Counted from the stretch's first letter, positions 16,846 through 26,266 are shown. The stretch: 64,000 nucleotides of DNA from Clostridia bacterium (GCA_910574475.1 CAJTAT010000005.1:1-64000), one strand, 5' to 3'. The notes: a model not told the origin generated them from the sequence alone. Translations and numbers: made by a program.

Positions 16846-17796
16846 ATGTGGAAATTAACAGAACAAAAGGGCGAACAGGAGATGCGGAAGGTTTTCGTGC
16901 AGACCCTGGATAAACTCATGAATGAAAATGAGAAAGTAATTGCTCTGGAAGCAGATCTGGGCGGAGCCTCTGGATTTTCCAAGCTGGGAAAGAGCCATCC
17001 AAAGCAATTTATTAACGTGGGAATCGCAGAAGCCAATATGATAGGTATTGCGGCAGGCCTGTCTATGCGGGGACTTACCCCATTTTTGCATACCTTTGCG
17101 CCGTTTGCTGTTCGGCGGGCTTGCGATCAGATTTTCCTGGAGGGCGCTTACGCTGGAAATACCCTCAACATTTATGGCTCAGATCCAGGTGTGTGCGCAG
17201 CTACAAATGGTGGAACCCATACGACTTTTGAAGACCTGGCTGTAATGCGGGCAATTCCAGAGGTTGAGATCTACGATCCAGCAGATGGAGTACAGCTTGA
17301 GTGGTTGATTGGCGAGATGATAGGCAGAAAAGGCGTACATTATATCAGAACTACAAGGAAACAGATGCCGGACATCTATCAGGAAGGCTCTGTCTTTGAG
17401 ATTGGAAAAGCCAATGTACTTCGGGAAGGGGCAGACGTCCTGTTGATTGCAGCAGGACTGGGATTAAAGCCGGCTCTTGATGCAGCAGAAGTTCTTCAGG
17501 AGAAAGGTATAGATGCGGCAGTAGTTGATATGTTTACAATTGCACCTCTGGATGCAGATACGATCAGAAGCCAAATGTCAGGTAAGAAACTGGTTGTCAC
17601 AGTAGAAAACCATAACATTACCAATGGGCTGGGAGGAGCAATTGCAGAGATTATGGCAGAAGATGCCAGCGGGATTCCTCTGCGCCGTGTTGGAATCAAG
17701 CATGAATTCGGACAGGTGGGAAGCCTGGATTATTTGAAGAAATATTATGGATTGACGGATCAGAATATTGTGGATACCGTGATTAAGAGCTTGTAA
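16846..17796 (+). CDS. Transketolase, C-terminal subunit
   Basis: A 317-residue protein with the pyrimidine-binding domain and C-terminal domain of transketolase. MRKVFVQTLDKLM begins the catalytic part, with the conserved Glu in NVGIAEANMIGIAAGL. FAPFAVRRACDQI and HTTFEDLAVMRAIPE follow, then the C-terminal GLKPALDAAEVL. I use ATG at 16846, preceded by GGAGG at about 16833. It works as a complex with the upstream half. A hairpin follows its stop. Confidence 0.9.
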   Translation: MWKLTEQKGEQEMRKVFVQTLDKLMNENEKVIALEADLGGASGFSKLGKSHPKQFINVGIAEANMIGIAAGLSMRGLTPFLHTFAPFAVRRACDQIFLEGAYAGNTLNIYGSDPGVCAATNGGTHTTFEDLAVMRAIPEVEIYDPADGVQLEWLIGEMIGRKGVHYIRTTRKQMPDIYQEGSVFEIGKANVLREGADVLLIAAGLGLKPALDAAEVLQEKGIDAAVVDMFTIAPLDADTIRSQMSGKKLVVTVENHNITNGLGGAIAEIMAEDASGIPLRRVGIKHEFGQVGSLDYLKKYYGLTDQNIVDTVIKSL

Positions 17797-17824
17797 AAAT
17801 AAAAAACTTGTGTTATTGTTAAAA

Positions 17825-17869
17825 AAACAGGTACCTCTGGATGAAATAGCCATTCGGAGGTTTCTGTTT
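17825..17869 (+). terminator. Hairpin between the transketolase and DeoR genes
   Basis: AAACAG plus ACCTC (from 17825) pairs with GAGG(T) plus CTGTTT (to 17869) around a small inner stem, followed by a short T-rich run. It probably reduces read-through from the sugar operon into the regulator gene, whose ATG is 19 bases downstream. Confidence 0.5.
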
Positions 17870-17887
17870 AATCTGGGAGAGATAGGA

Positions 17888-18712
17888 ATGAGCGAACGAC
17901 AAGATCCGATACAAATGTTTGCGGAGGAGAGAAAACAAGAGATTATTAAGATTATACAGCAGCAGAAAAAGATTGTGGTACCACAATTGTGCGACTACTT
18001 TGGCGTATCTGCTTCCACCATACGAAATGATTTGCGGGAGTTGGAAAAGAAAAATCTGCTGAAAAGAACACATGGGGGTGCAATTGTATCCTCGAAGACA
18101 GGATGGGAGCATTTGCCAGAAAGTAAGGAAAACCGAATGGCTCTTCAAAAACAGGCCATTGCAGCCGCTGCTTTGGACCGCATTGAAGACGGAGATCGAA
18201 TCGCTCTTCTGACGGGAACGACTATCTATGAGCTGGTACAGCGCCTTTCTGAGAAAAAGAATCTTATGATTATTCTCAATGATATTCAGTTTGCAAACTG
18301 GTTGGAACAGAATACAGATTTTGATATCCTGTTTATGGGAGGATTTCTCAGAAAAAAGTATCACTATGTTACAGCTCCTGTTTCAAATGAATTGCTGAAA
18401 ATGATCAACATTGATAAGACCTTCACTACTTGTAATGGGGTAACTTTGGATAGAGGCTTCACAACGCCTGATTTTGAGACGGCTATGATTGCCAGAGAGG
18501 TATTGAGCGTCTCAAACGAAAAGATTGTGCTTTCTGACAGCAGCAAAATAGGACGCGTAGCTTTTGCCCAGATAGCAAGCATGAGTCAGATGGACGAATT
18601 GATTACGGATGAAGGAATTGAGCGTGAAGACTTGGAGGCTTTTCAAAAGGTGATTTCCGTTACGGTGGCGCCTGATTCTGCGGGAGAGGGTTATTACCGG
18701 ATGCCAGGTTAG
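17888..18712 (+). CDS. DeoR-family transcriptional repressor of the sugar operon
   Basis: A 274-residue DeoR/GlpR-type regulator. The N-terminal helix-turn-helix reads VPQLCDYFGVSASTIRNDLRELEKKNLL followed by KRTHGGAI, the family signature. The C-terminal sugar-phosphate sensor domain has LTGTTIYELVQRL, MGGFLRKKY and VLSDSSKIGRVAF. The start ATG at 17888 has a GGGAGA-like site. DeoR proteins respond to phosphorylated sugars. Placement at the end of the operon makes it the likely repressor of the importer genes, acting at the repeats near 10282-10301. Confidence 0.88.
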   Translation: MSERQDPIQMFAEERKQEIIKIIQQQKKIVVPQLCDYFGVSASTIRNDLRELEKKNLLKRTHGGAIVSSKTGWEHLPESKENRMALQKQAIAAAALDRIEDGDRIALLTGTTIYELVQRLSEKKNLMIILNDIQFANWLEQNTDFDILFMGGFLRKKYHYVTAPVSNELLKMINIDKTFTTCNGVTLDRGFTTPDFETAMIAREVLSVSNEKIVLSDSSKIGRVAFAQIASMSQMDELITDEGIEREDLEAFQKVISVTVAPDSAGEGYYRMPG

Positions 18713-18739
18713 AACGGTAAAAAAGTGATAATAAAGTCG

Positions 18740-18773
18740 GAGCAGCTTTTCATTAACAGATGAGAGGCTGCTC
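18740..18773 (+). terminator. Hairpin after the DeoR gene
   Basis: GAGCAGC (18740-18746) pairs with GCTGCTC (18767-18773). The U-run is poor, so this is either a weak terminator or part of the argH leader. Confidence 0.45.
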
Positions 18774-18796
18774 TGTAGAAAGATGAGGGAAAGATT

Positions 18797-20194
18797 ATGG
18801 CACAGCTTTGGGGAGGACGCTTTACCAAGGAAACAGATCAACTGGTATATAATTTTAATGCATCCATATCCTTTGACAAAAAGTTTTACAAACAGGATAT
18901 GCAGGGCAGTATGGCTCATGTGAAGATGCTGGCAAAACAGGGGATTTTATCGCCAAAAGAGCGGGATATGATTCTTGACGGAATTCAGGGAATTCTGGAA
19001 GACGTGGAGAGTGGAAAGCTTAAAATTACCGACGAGTATGAAGATATTCACAGCTTTGTGGAGGCAAATCTGATTGAACGCATTGGAGCGCCTGGGAAAA
19101 AGCTGCACACAGGACGCAGCCGAAACGATCAGGTAGCTTTGGATATGAAGCTTTATACCAGGGATGAGGTATGTGAGACAGACTGCCTGGTGCGTGAGCT
19201 TCTTCTAGTGCTGCAGCGTCTAATGGAGGAGAACACTCAGACAGTGATGCCAGGCTTTACCCATTTGCAGAAGGCTCAACCCATTACGCTGGCCCATCAT
19301 CTGGGAGCCTATTTTGAAATGTTTAAACGGGATCGGGATCGACTTTCGGATCTCTATGACCGGATGAATTACTGCCCCTTGGGAGCAGGAGCTCTGGCGG
19401 GTACAACTTACCCTCTGGATCGGGAGTATACAGCAGAACTTTTGGGCTTTCAGGGAGCAACTCTGAACAGCATGGATTCTGTGTCAGATCGGGATTACCT
19501 GATTGAGTTTTTGTCTGCCCTCTCTACAATTATGATGCACTTGAGCCGCTTTTCTGAGGAGGTTATTATCTGGAACACCAATGAATATCAGTTTGTAGAG
19601 ATTGATGATGCCTATAGCACAGGAAGCAGCATTATGCCTCAAAAGAAAAATCCTGATATTGCAGAGCTGGTGAGAGGAAAGACAGGGCGTGTCTATGGAG
19701 CTTTAATTTCCTTACTTACCACAATGAAAGGCCTGCCGTTAGCTTACAATAAAGATATGCAGGAAGATAAAGAGATGACCTTTGACGCTATAGATACAGT
19801 CAAAGGCTGTCTGGCTCTCTTTACTGGGATGCTGGATACCATGAAGTTCAATCAAGCTGCAATGGAGGCCAGTGCGAGACATGGGTTTACCAATGCTACA
19901 GATGCAGCAGACTATCTGGTAAATCATGGTATGCCTTTCCGGGACGCTCACGGTGTCATTGGAAGATTGGTGCTCTACTGTATCGAGCAGAAAAAAGCCA
20001 TAGAAGAGCTGACACTAGAAGAACTCAAAAAAATTAGCCCAGTATTTGAAGAGGATATCTATGAGGCTGTCAAGCTGGAAACTTGTGTGAATAAGAGGCT
20101 AACCCTTGGCGGCCCTGGGCGTGAAGCGATGGAGAAAGTGATCGCGCAGAATAAAAGGTGGTTGGCGGAGCATGGGAAGATAGGGAGAGAATGA
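18797..20194 (+). CDS. argH: Argininosuccinate lyase
   Basis: A 465-residue fumarase-superfamily lyase that splits argininosuccinate into arginine and fumarate, the last step of arginine synthesis. It starts with AQLWGGRFTKETDQLV and has the signature GSSIMPQKKNPD with the catalytic serine, as well as HTGRSRNDQVALD and GFTHLQKAQPITL. The length is normal for the family. GAGGGAAA precedes the ATG. The argG and other arg genes are not adjacent. Confidence 0.96.
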   Translation: MAQLWGGRFTKETDQLVYNFNASISFDKKFYKQDMQGSMAHVKMLAKQGILSPKERDMILDGIQGILEDVESGKLKITDEYEDIHSFVEANLIERIGAPGKKLHTGRSRNDQVALDMKLYTRDEVCETDCLVRELLLVLQRLMEENTQTVMPGFTHLQKAQPITLAHHLGAYFEMFKRDRDRLSDLYDRMNYCPLGAGALAGTTYPLDREYTAELLGFQGATLNSMDSVSDRDYLIEFLSALSTIMMHLSRFSEEVIIWNTNEYQFVEIDDAYSTGSSIMPQKKNPDIAELVRGKTGRVYGALISLLTTMKGLPLAYNKDMQEDKEMTFDAIDTVKGCLALFTGMLDTMKFNQAAMEASARHGFTNATDAADYLVNHGMPFRDAHGVIGRLVLYCIEQKKAIEELTLEELKKISPVFEEDIYEAVKLETCVNKRLTLGGPGREAMEKVIAQNKRWLAEHGKIGRE

Positions 20195-20455
20195 AATTTA
20201 CCAGGGGTAGACGAACGCCGCGCCCATGGCCATTCCCTGCCTGGACTCGCTTTCGCTCCCTTCGAACGAAGCGAGAGCGGGGGCGCCTGGGGAAATCCCT
20301 TCCAGGGCTGGCGGCCGTTATAGAAAAAATAAAGTTATCGCAATTGTACAAAAGAAAACACTTGCTTTTTTGCCTAAAATGCGATAGTATACCTTAGAAG
20401 AAAGACAGATGTCCGTCTTTCGAAGACATAAAAGATTAAGAGGAGTATATGAAAA
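20195..20455. promoter_or_regulatory. GC-rich hairpin block and asd promoter
   Basis: The first 125 bases (to about 20325) are much richer in GC than the surroundings and full of nested inverted repeats, such as CTCGCTT with GAAGCGAG and GCGCCC with GGGCGC. No gene is supported there. Then comes a promoter-like pair, TTGCTT (about 20363-20368), 17 bases, TAGTAT, followed by a small hairpin GAAAGAC-GTCTTTC (about 20400-20421) and AGAGGAG before asd. Confidence 0.5.
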
Positions 20456-21541
20456 ATGAGTGAAAAGTTAAAGGCAGGTATCCTCGGCGGTACTGGTATG
20501 GTGGGGCAGAGATTTATTTCCCTGCTTGAGAATCATCCCTGGTTTGAAGTAACAACGATTGCGGCAAGCCCCAGAAGTGCAGGAAAGACTTATGAAGAAG
20601 CCGTAGGCGGACGTTGGAAAATGACGACGCCTATGCCAGAAGCTGTTAAGAATATTGTGGTAATGAATGTCAATGAGGTGGAACAGGTTGCCGCACAAGT
20701 GGATTTTGTGTTCAGTGCCGTAGACATGACAAAAGATGAGATCCGAGCCATTGAGGAAGCCTATGCTAAGACAGAGACGCCTGTAGTCTCAAATAACAGT
20801 GCACATCGTTGGACTCCAGATGTTCCTATGGTGATTCCAGAGATCAATTCAGAACATTTGGGGATTATTGAGAAGCAGAAAGAGCGCCTTGGCACAGAGA
20901 GAGGATTTGTAGCAGTAAAGCCTAATTGCTCCATTCAGTCTTATACACCAGCTTTAAAAGCATGGGAAGAGTTCGAACCTTATGAAGTAGTGGCTACTAC
21001 ATACCAGGCAATTTCCGGCGCAGGAAAGACCTTTAAGGACTGGCCGGAGATGGTGGAGAATGTGATTCCCTATATTGGAGGAGAAGAGGAAAAAAGTGAG
21101 AAAGAGCCTCTTCGGGTTCTGGGAACTTTGGAGGATGGAGAAATCAAATTGGCGAAGGAGCCTGTGATTACTTGTCAATGTATTCGCGTCCCTGTTCTGA
21201 ATGGGCATACAGCCGCGGTATTTGTGAAGTTCCGCAAAAAGCCTACCAAAGAGCAGTTGATTGAAAAATTGGCGACTTATCAGGGAGTGCCCCAACAGTT
21301 AGGCCTTCCCAGTGCACCGAAGCAGTTTATTCAATATATGGAAGAAGATAACCGTCCTCAGGTAAAACTAGATGTAGATTATGAGAAAGGTATGGGAGTC
21401 TCCATTGGAAGAATCCGGGAAGATCACGTGTATGACTGGAAGTTTGTGGGGCTCTCACACAATACGGTGCGGGGTGCGGCAGGCGGCGCTGTTCTCTGTG
21501 CAGAGCTTTTAAAAGCCCAGGGTTATATTAAGGCAAAATAA
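20456..21541 (+). CDS. asd: Aspartate-semialdehyde dehydrogenase
   Basis: A 361-residue NADP-dependent enzyme that reduces aspartyl phosphate to aspartate semialdehyde, the branch point for lysine, diaminopimelate, threonine and methionine. The N-terminal nucleotide motif is GILGGTGMVGQRF. The catalytic Cys is in KPNCSIQSY and the His in RVPVLNGHTAAVFV. It is of the fungal/archaeal-like subtype, judging by VVSNNSAHRW and the length. An ATG four codons earlier in another frame ends in a stop at once, so 20456 is used. Confidence 0.94.
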   Translation: MSEKLKAGILGGTGMVGQRFISLLENHPWFEVTTIAASPRSAGKTYEEAVGGRWKMTTPMPEAVKNIVVMNVNEVEQVAAQVDFVFSAVDMTKDEIRAIEEAYAKTETPVVSNNSAHRWTPDVPMVIPEINSEHLGIIEKQKERLGTERGFVAVKPNCSIQSYTPALKAWEEFEPYEVVATTYQAISGAGKTFKDWPEMVENVIPYIGGEEEKSEKEPLRVLGTLEDGEIKLAKEPVITCQCIRVPVLNGHTAAVFVKFRKKPTKEQLIEKLATYQGVPQQLGLPSAPKQFIQYMEEDNRPQVKLDVDYEKGMGVSIGRIREDHVYDWKFVGLSHNTVRGAAGGAVLCAELLKAQGYIKAK

Positions 21542-21567
21542 GATAATAACGCTGAAAGGAAAGTAGA

Positions 21568-22449
21568 GTGAGGCGTAGAATGGTAAAAGGGATTAAAATG
21601 GTCATTTCTGTCATAACAATGGGAATGGCCATTTGCCTATTGAACGGATGCATGAAAAGTGAAGAGCCGAAAACGGTGGACAGCCAGGAGGAAAAAGGGC
21701 TGGAAGATTTAGAAGCTCAGAGAGAGGCGGACAGCACTGGAGGTGTTGAATCAGACTGGCAGCCAGACTGCCAGCCGGCGGAGGAAGATATAGAGCCAGA
21801 ACCGGACTATTTGACTTGTGCATCAGGAACGATCGTGGCAGAGGAGCTTACGGAAGAAGAAATTGCCGACCTTTTTTGTGCTCAGGAGATTCCAGAAGAA
21901 GTGTTTGCAAGGATGGATGGAGTCTCCTATGTGGAAAATGATGATATTTCACTGGAAGACTTGCGCTATCTGCGACTGCTCTATGTGGGTTTTGATGAGG
22001 AGACCCATGTGGGGGAGCTGGTGGTGCATGTGTCTATCGCAGATTCTATATTGGAAATTTTTCAAATTTTATATGAAAATAATTATCAGATTGAAAAGAT
22101 GCGCCTGATTGATGATTACGGCGGAGATGATCATGCTTCCCTCCTGGATAATAATACATCAGCCTTTAATTATCGTGTCGTGGAGGGAAGCGAGAAGCTT
22201 TCCCGCCATGCATATGGCCTTGCCATTGACATCAATCCCTTTTACAATCCATATGTAACCTATCCTGGTGGGGAAGAGCACATTTCTCCTGAGGGAAGTG
22301 AACCATATGCGGATCGGGATGCAGATTTTCCACATAAGATAGGAAAAGATGGAGATCTCTGCTGGCAGCTTTTTGAGGAACGAGGCTTTACCTGGGGTGG
22401 AGATTGGAAAAGTCTGAAAGACTATCAACATTTTCAGATTTCTCAGTAA
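21568..22449 (+). CDS. M15-family peptidoglycan peptidase, lipoprotein
   Basis: A 293-residue secreted lipoprotein with a C-terminal Peptidase_M15_4 (CwlK/L-alanyl-D-glutamate peptidase-like) domain. The lipobox is LLNGCMKS (Cys near residue 28). Zinc and catalytic residues are seen in SRHAYGLAIDIN and DYQHFQ, together with GFTWGGDWK. A long acidic linker separates anchor and catalytic domain. GTG 21568 has AAAGGA seven bases upstream; ATG 21580 is an alternative. It lies 26 bases after asd, whose product feeds diaminopimelate synthesis, and 17 bases before an unknown membrane protein. Confidence 0.83.
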   Translation: MRRRMVKGIKMVISVITMGMAICLLNGCMKSEEPKTVDSQEEKGLEDLEAQREADSTGGVESDWQPDCQPAEEDIEPEPDYLTCASGTIVAEELTEEEIADLFCAQEIPEEVFARMDGVSYVENDDISLEDLRYLRLLYVGFDEETHVGELVVHVSIADSILEIFQILYENNYQIEKMRLIDDYGGDDHASLLDNNTSAFNYRVVEGSEKLSRHAYGLAIDINPFYNPYVTYPGGEEHISPEGSEPYADRDADFPHKIGKDGDLCWQLFEERGFTWGGDWKSLKDYQHFQISQ

Positions 22450-22466
22450 GATAGCAGGAGCAGATT

Positions 22467-23510
22467 ATGAAAAAGGAACATGATAGAAAAGGAAGACGCT
22501 TACGTTTCATACCCTTGATACTGGGGATATATGGGGCATTTCTTGGCTTTGGCCTTATGGCTATAGGGCTTGCTGAGATGAAAGAAGGAATAGGAATTCT
22601 CCGTCTTTTGCTGGGACTTGGTATGGCTGGTTTTGGCCTTTTTGGCATATGGGACGGAGTGCGTGACCTGATCAGACCGAACAAAAAGCCGGAAAAGCCT
22701 CCAGTCAGTCAGTTCATCCTTATAGATATATCAGGAAACAAGACTTCTAATGTCACCATGGAACAGCTGCAAGAACAAATAAAAAATCTTGTGGAAAATC
22801 AAGAAGGACAGAGCTTCCAGATTCAGATCTTGCCACCACCTTCTATTCAGAAACTGGGAAAATTAAAAAAGATTTCCTGTATCTATCAAGATGCTATTTT
22901 ACTGCTGGCGTTTTTTGTGGGAGATACAGGTGGGTACTGGATAAGCCGGGAATGTACAGGCCCGGATATGGCGGAGGAGTGGTTCAGAAGTTTTTTAGAT
23001 GGAAATACAGATTTCATTGGATGGGAAAAAACAAAGATAGACGCTTATCAGGGGATAGTGGGCGCCGATTCAGAAAGAGTCAAAGCGTTTGGACAGGAAT
23101 TTCTGAATCAACGGGGAAGAGCAAATGTATCCTGGCACCAGCTCCTTCTGATTTTTGGTGAAAGCTGGCATGACGAACATAAATTCTTCACTGACAGAGA
23201 TCTGGCATTGGCTGTGGAAGGCGTTTATAAAGGAACATACCAGAAAGTAGTTCTGGAGTGGGGAAATGAAGCATTTTATATACTCCCAGGTGAGAACAGT
23301 GAAGTGAAGGCTGTCTGGTGTACGAGTCTTGCAAGAAAAGGGGATTCCCATTTTTTGATGATAGAAGGAACGGCAACACAGGTGAAATTTTTGCTGGTGT
23401 ATTATTTAAATGAAGGTTCCTTTGAAGACGTAAGCGATTGGGAGGATATTACGGCCCAGGTAGAAAGTAATATGAGAAAGGGTGAGGGGAAGCATGGGAA
23501 AGTATTTTAG
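22467..23510 (+). CDS. Membrane protein of unknown function
   Basis: A 347-residue protein I do not recognise. Two hydrophobic segments near the N-terminus (about 13-36 and 42-60) form a hairpin, followed by a short basic stretch. The remaining cytoplasmic or external portion of about 280 residues has a mixed alpha/beta look and no catalytic motif I can name. Its end overlaps the Sel1-repeat gene by 17 bases, so the two are probably made together and may interact. Confidence 0.75.
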   Translation: MKKEHDRKGRRLRFIPLILGIYGAFLGFGLMAIGLAEMKEGIGILRLLLGLGMAGFGLFGIWDGVRDLIRPNKKPEKPPVSQFILIDISGNKTSNVTMEQLQEQIKNLVENQEGQSFQIQILPPPSIQKLGKLKKISCIYQDAILLLAFFVGDTGGYWISRECTGPDMAEEWFRSFLDGNTDFIGWEKTKIDAYQGIVGADSERVKAFGQEFLNQRGRANVSWHQLLLIFGESWHDEHKFFTDRDLALAVEGVYKGTYQKVVLEWGNEAFYILPGENSEVKAVWCTSLARKGDSHFLMIEGTATQVKFLLVYYLNEGSFEDVSDWEDITAQVESNMRKGEGKHGKVF

Positions 23511-24726
23511 CGACGTGGTAGACAAGGCTATTGAGGATCTCTATTATTGCTATGATAGCGACAGGGCAAAAGCAGCGGCGGATGCATTATTTCTCGCAGC
23601 AAAGAAAGGGGATGGGGATGCCTGCTACTTCCTTTCCCGTTGCTTTTCCGGCACCTGTTATAGCTGGGAATACCACCCTTTTGAGGAGAATGAAGCAGCG
23701 GCTTATGCAATGCTCCGTGAGGGGATTTCTCTGGGAAGCGCCGCCGCGGTTCTGGGAGCGCTACGGATGGATATGCTGACACCGGAGCTTCGGGAGATTA
23801 TGCCCTTTGACAGCGTCAAAGATGCTTGGGATGAAATCTATGAAAAAGCCCAAAATGGCTGTCTGTTCTGCCAGTATATGATTGGAAACACTTATTATTT
23901 TCTGGATATTATTGAGATCGAAAACCGCAAGGAAAGTGAATTTGTGAGTGGGGAAGACTGGGATGATTGGTGCCGGGAGGAGATGGAGCAAAGTATTCCC
24001 TGGTTTGAGAAAGCATTTTTTGGAGGAATGGGTCTGGCAGGCCGGAATTACCGCAACTATTATGGCAGCGGAAGGGGAGATCTGATCCCTCCTGTTTATG
24101 AGAAAAAGCTGGAGGTCCTTCAAAAGGGGGCGGAGCTTGGATACCCGGATTGGATGTATGCCTTTGCATTTGAGCTTTATTACAAGCTGGATAAGGCTAA
24201 GGAAGCCCTTCCATGGGCACTTCGTGCGGCGCAGGCGGGCCATCTTTTTGGCTGGCATATTGTGGGAGATATTTATTGGGATGGCAAAGTGGTGGAACGA
24301 AATCTGACTTATGTTTTAGAGTGCTTTGAGAAAACAGCCAGCTATGGAAATGATCCTTATGCATGCCGTCAGGCCGGGGATATGTATTTCCGGGGATTGG
24401 GCGCTGCCCGGGACTATGCCCGCGCTGTCCAGTATCTGGAGCAGAAGGGGGATGATCCCTGCGACGATGATATGCTGGGAATCTGTTATCTCCTGGGATA
24501 TGGGTGCGAACAGGATGTGATACGGGGAAAGCTTCTGTTGGAAAGAAGCAAAAACACAATCTATAAAAATTTCGGACTGGGAATGATGTATGCGGAAGGG
24601 ATTGGTGTGAAAGAGGATATTGAAAAGGGCGTAGAATATCTGAGGGCGGCTGGTAATTATGAACTGGCAAAAGAGGCCCTTAAAAATTATAAGAAGAGCC
24701 TCTTTGGTGTCTGGCGGAGGAAATGA
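23494..24726 (+). CDS. Sel1-repeat (TPR-like) protein
   Basis: A 410-residue cytoplasmic protein built of Sel1-like alpha-helical repeats, seen as repeated A..G...G...L.....Y..G patterns: AAKKGDGDACYFLSRCF, then GAELGYPDWMYAFAFELY, then AAQAGHLFGWHIVGDIYWDG, then ARDYARAVQYLEQ, and GLGMMYAEGIGVKEDIEKG near the C-terminus. Such repeats usually mediate protein-protein contacts. The start ATG at 23494 has GAGGGG; the longer frame to 23482 is not needed. No enzymatic domain is visible. Confidence 0.83.
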   Translation: MGKYFSDVVDKAIEDLYYCYDSDRAKAAADALFLAAKKGDGDACYFLSRCFSGTCYSWEYHPFEENEAAAYAMLREGISLGSAAAVLGALRMDMLTPELREIMPFDSVKDAWDEIYEKAQNGCLFCQYMIGNTYYFLDIIEIENRKESEFVSGEDWDDWCREEMEQSIPWFEKAFFGGMGLAGRNYRNYYGSGRGDLIPPVYEKKLEVLQKGAELGYPDWMYAFAFELYYKLDKAKEALPWALRAAQAGHLFGWHIVGDIYWDGKVVERNLTYVLECFEKTASYGNDPYACRQAGDMYFRGLGAARDYARAVQYLEQKGDDPCDDDMLGICYLLGYGCEQDVIRGKLLLERSKNTIYKNFGLGMMYAEGIGVKEDIEKGVEYLRAAGNYELAKEALKNYKKSLFGVWRRK

Positions 24727-24745
24727 CGGCAAACACTCCAGCTTG

Positions 24746-25552
24746 CTATAAAAGCCACTCCTTAATTGCGTAGGCAATTCCATCTTCATTATTAGATAAG
24801 GTAATTCTGTCGGCGCTGTTTTTTACAGCATCTTCCGCATTTTCCATTGCAACACCACATCCTGCCGCCTCCAACATGGGAATATCATTTTCTGAATCAC
24901 CAAAAGCCGCCACATCTGCCAAGTCGATACCCATATGATTGCAAATATTACTCAATCCCTTTCCTTTATTAATCTCTGCGGGAATAATCTCCAGATAAAA
25001 AGGAGCAGTGCGTACAACGATCAGGCTGTCATCCAAATGGGCGGCTATGGTATTCTGTATCTCAAAAATATTGGACGGATCTACCGACAGTAGAAGCTTT
25101 ATTGGTGAAAAATGCAGAAAATCTGCAAGATTATTCACCTCTGTACACGTCATACAATTATTTTTGCACTCATATTCGACCTTGTATCCATTGGCATCTG
25201 TCACATAAAACTGCGCCCCGTCATCGAGAATTACGGTTACTGGTAATGTTTCCAGAAAACGCAGGATACTTTTGGTCTTTTCCTGATCCATGTGGATTTC
25301 ACAGAGCGTTTGTCCGTCCGCTGCATGAACAATTTTTCCGCCATTGTATGCCATGAGAATTCCCTGATGTTTCTCTAACTGCAACTGACGGGCAGTTTTA
25401 TAAAGGCCTGGGGTTGGCCTGGCGGAAGCAAGGATCACACGCACGCCATTCTCCTGAATCTCAAGAAGCTTGTCTTTGGTCTTCGGTGTGATTTCCTTTT
25501 GATCGTTTGTCAAAGTGCCGTCAATATCAAGTGCTATAAGTTTTAAGTCCAT
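24746..25552 (-). CDS. HAD-superfamily phosphatase, Cof type
   Basis: A 268-residue HAD hydrolase of the Cof/YidA group, which dephosphorylates sugar phosphates or related metabolites. Motif I is ALDIDGTLTND, motif II is VILASARPTP, and motifs III/IV are NKGKGLSNIC and AAFGDSENDIPML. The C2-type cap lies between. The start ATG at 25552 has AAGGA upstream. The substrate cannot be inferred. It converges on the Sel1 gene with a gap of about 20 bases. Confidence 0.9.
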   Translation of the reverse strand: MDLKLIALDIDGTLTNDQKEITPKTKDKLLEIQENGVRVILASARPTPGLYKTARQLQLEKHQGILMAYNGGKIVHAADGQTLCEIHMDQEKTKSILRFLETLPVTVILDDGAQFYVTDANGYKVEYECKNNCMTCTEVNNLADFLHFSPIKLLLSVDPSNIFEIQNTIAAHLDDSLIVVRTAPFYLEIIPAEINKGKGLSNICNHMGIDLADVAAFGDSENDIPMLEAAGCGVAMENAEDAVKNSADRITLSNNEDGIAYAIKEWLL

Positions 25553-25629
25553 TAGAATCATCCTTTCAGGCAAAGTAAGTACAGATTTTTCTTTAAGAAT
25601 ACCATAGATGTGGCTTTTATAAAAGTTAA

Positions 25630-26007
25630 AATTTCGGATTCCCTACGGCCTACCAATGTTACCTGTTGATTTCTGCGAGCAATAAGCCAAGTGGCTGCTC
25701 TTTGCATTGTTATATACGAGAGGGTGATTTTTTCCAAAATGTCGGGAAAGACTTCGATGGAAAAACGGATGCGCTGATTTGTGCATGTGAAAAACTTAAG
25801 GGCAAAAAGATGGAAACAGGTGATGTGTCCTATGAACTGCATTTGTTTCCCTTTCTTCCGATGATTCTACGCTTTTGGGAATCTGATGAAGATTTTCCCG
25901 CAAGCCTGCAAATTCTTGTGGATAAAAATATTCTTGACTATATGCACTATGAAACTCTTATGTTTGCTATCTCACATTTATTAAATCGATTAAAGGATGA
26001 GATGTGA
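25630..26007 (+). pseudogene. DUF3786-like protein, 5'-truncated remnant
   Basis: The open frame from a stop at 25627 to 26007 encodes about 125 residues. The stretch TGDVSYELHLFPFLPMILRF, then WESDEDFPASLQILVD and YETLMFAISHLL, matches the C-terminal half of DUF3786 proteins. The usual N-terminal half is absent, and no start codon with a ribosome site is evident (the first candidate is TTG at 25666). It is best read as a decayed gene; a short functional version cannot be excluded. DUF3786 has no defined function. Confidence 0.55.
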
Positions 26008-26171
26008 AAACAGGAGCTAAATAAAGTCAAAGTTTTCTCTAAAAATGAAATTTTTATAAAGTTCTTGAATCACTGTCATAACAGAAGTATAATAAAGTAT
26101 CTGTTGTGGCAGTTCGCCATTTTTCCCATTATATATACAAGTGTTTTGAATAAACGGGAACAGAAGAACAC

Positions 26172-26227
26172 TTGACAAGAGTAGCAAATTGTAATATGAT
26201 AGTAACCAGAAAGCGAACAAACATTCG
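26172..26227 (+). promoter_or_regulatory. recA promoter and LexA (SOS) box
   Basis: A consensus promoter TTGACA (26172-26177), 17 bases, TATGAT (26195-26200) is followed by CGAACAAACATTCG (26214-26227). That sequence fits the Gram-positive LexA/DinR operator, in which CGAAC and GTTCG flank four bases. It predicts DNA-damage induction of recA and recX. Confidence 0.8.
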
Positions 26228-26266
26228 AAAATGCGGTTTGTATATAAAAATAGTAAGGAGAAGGTT

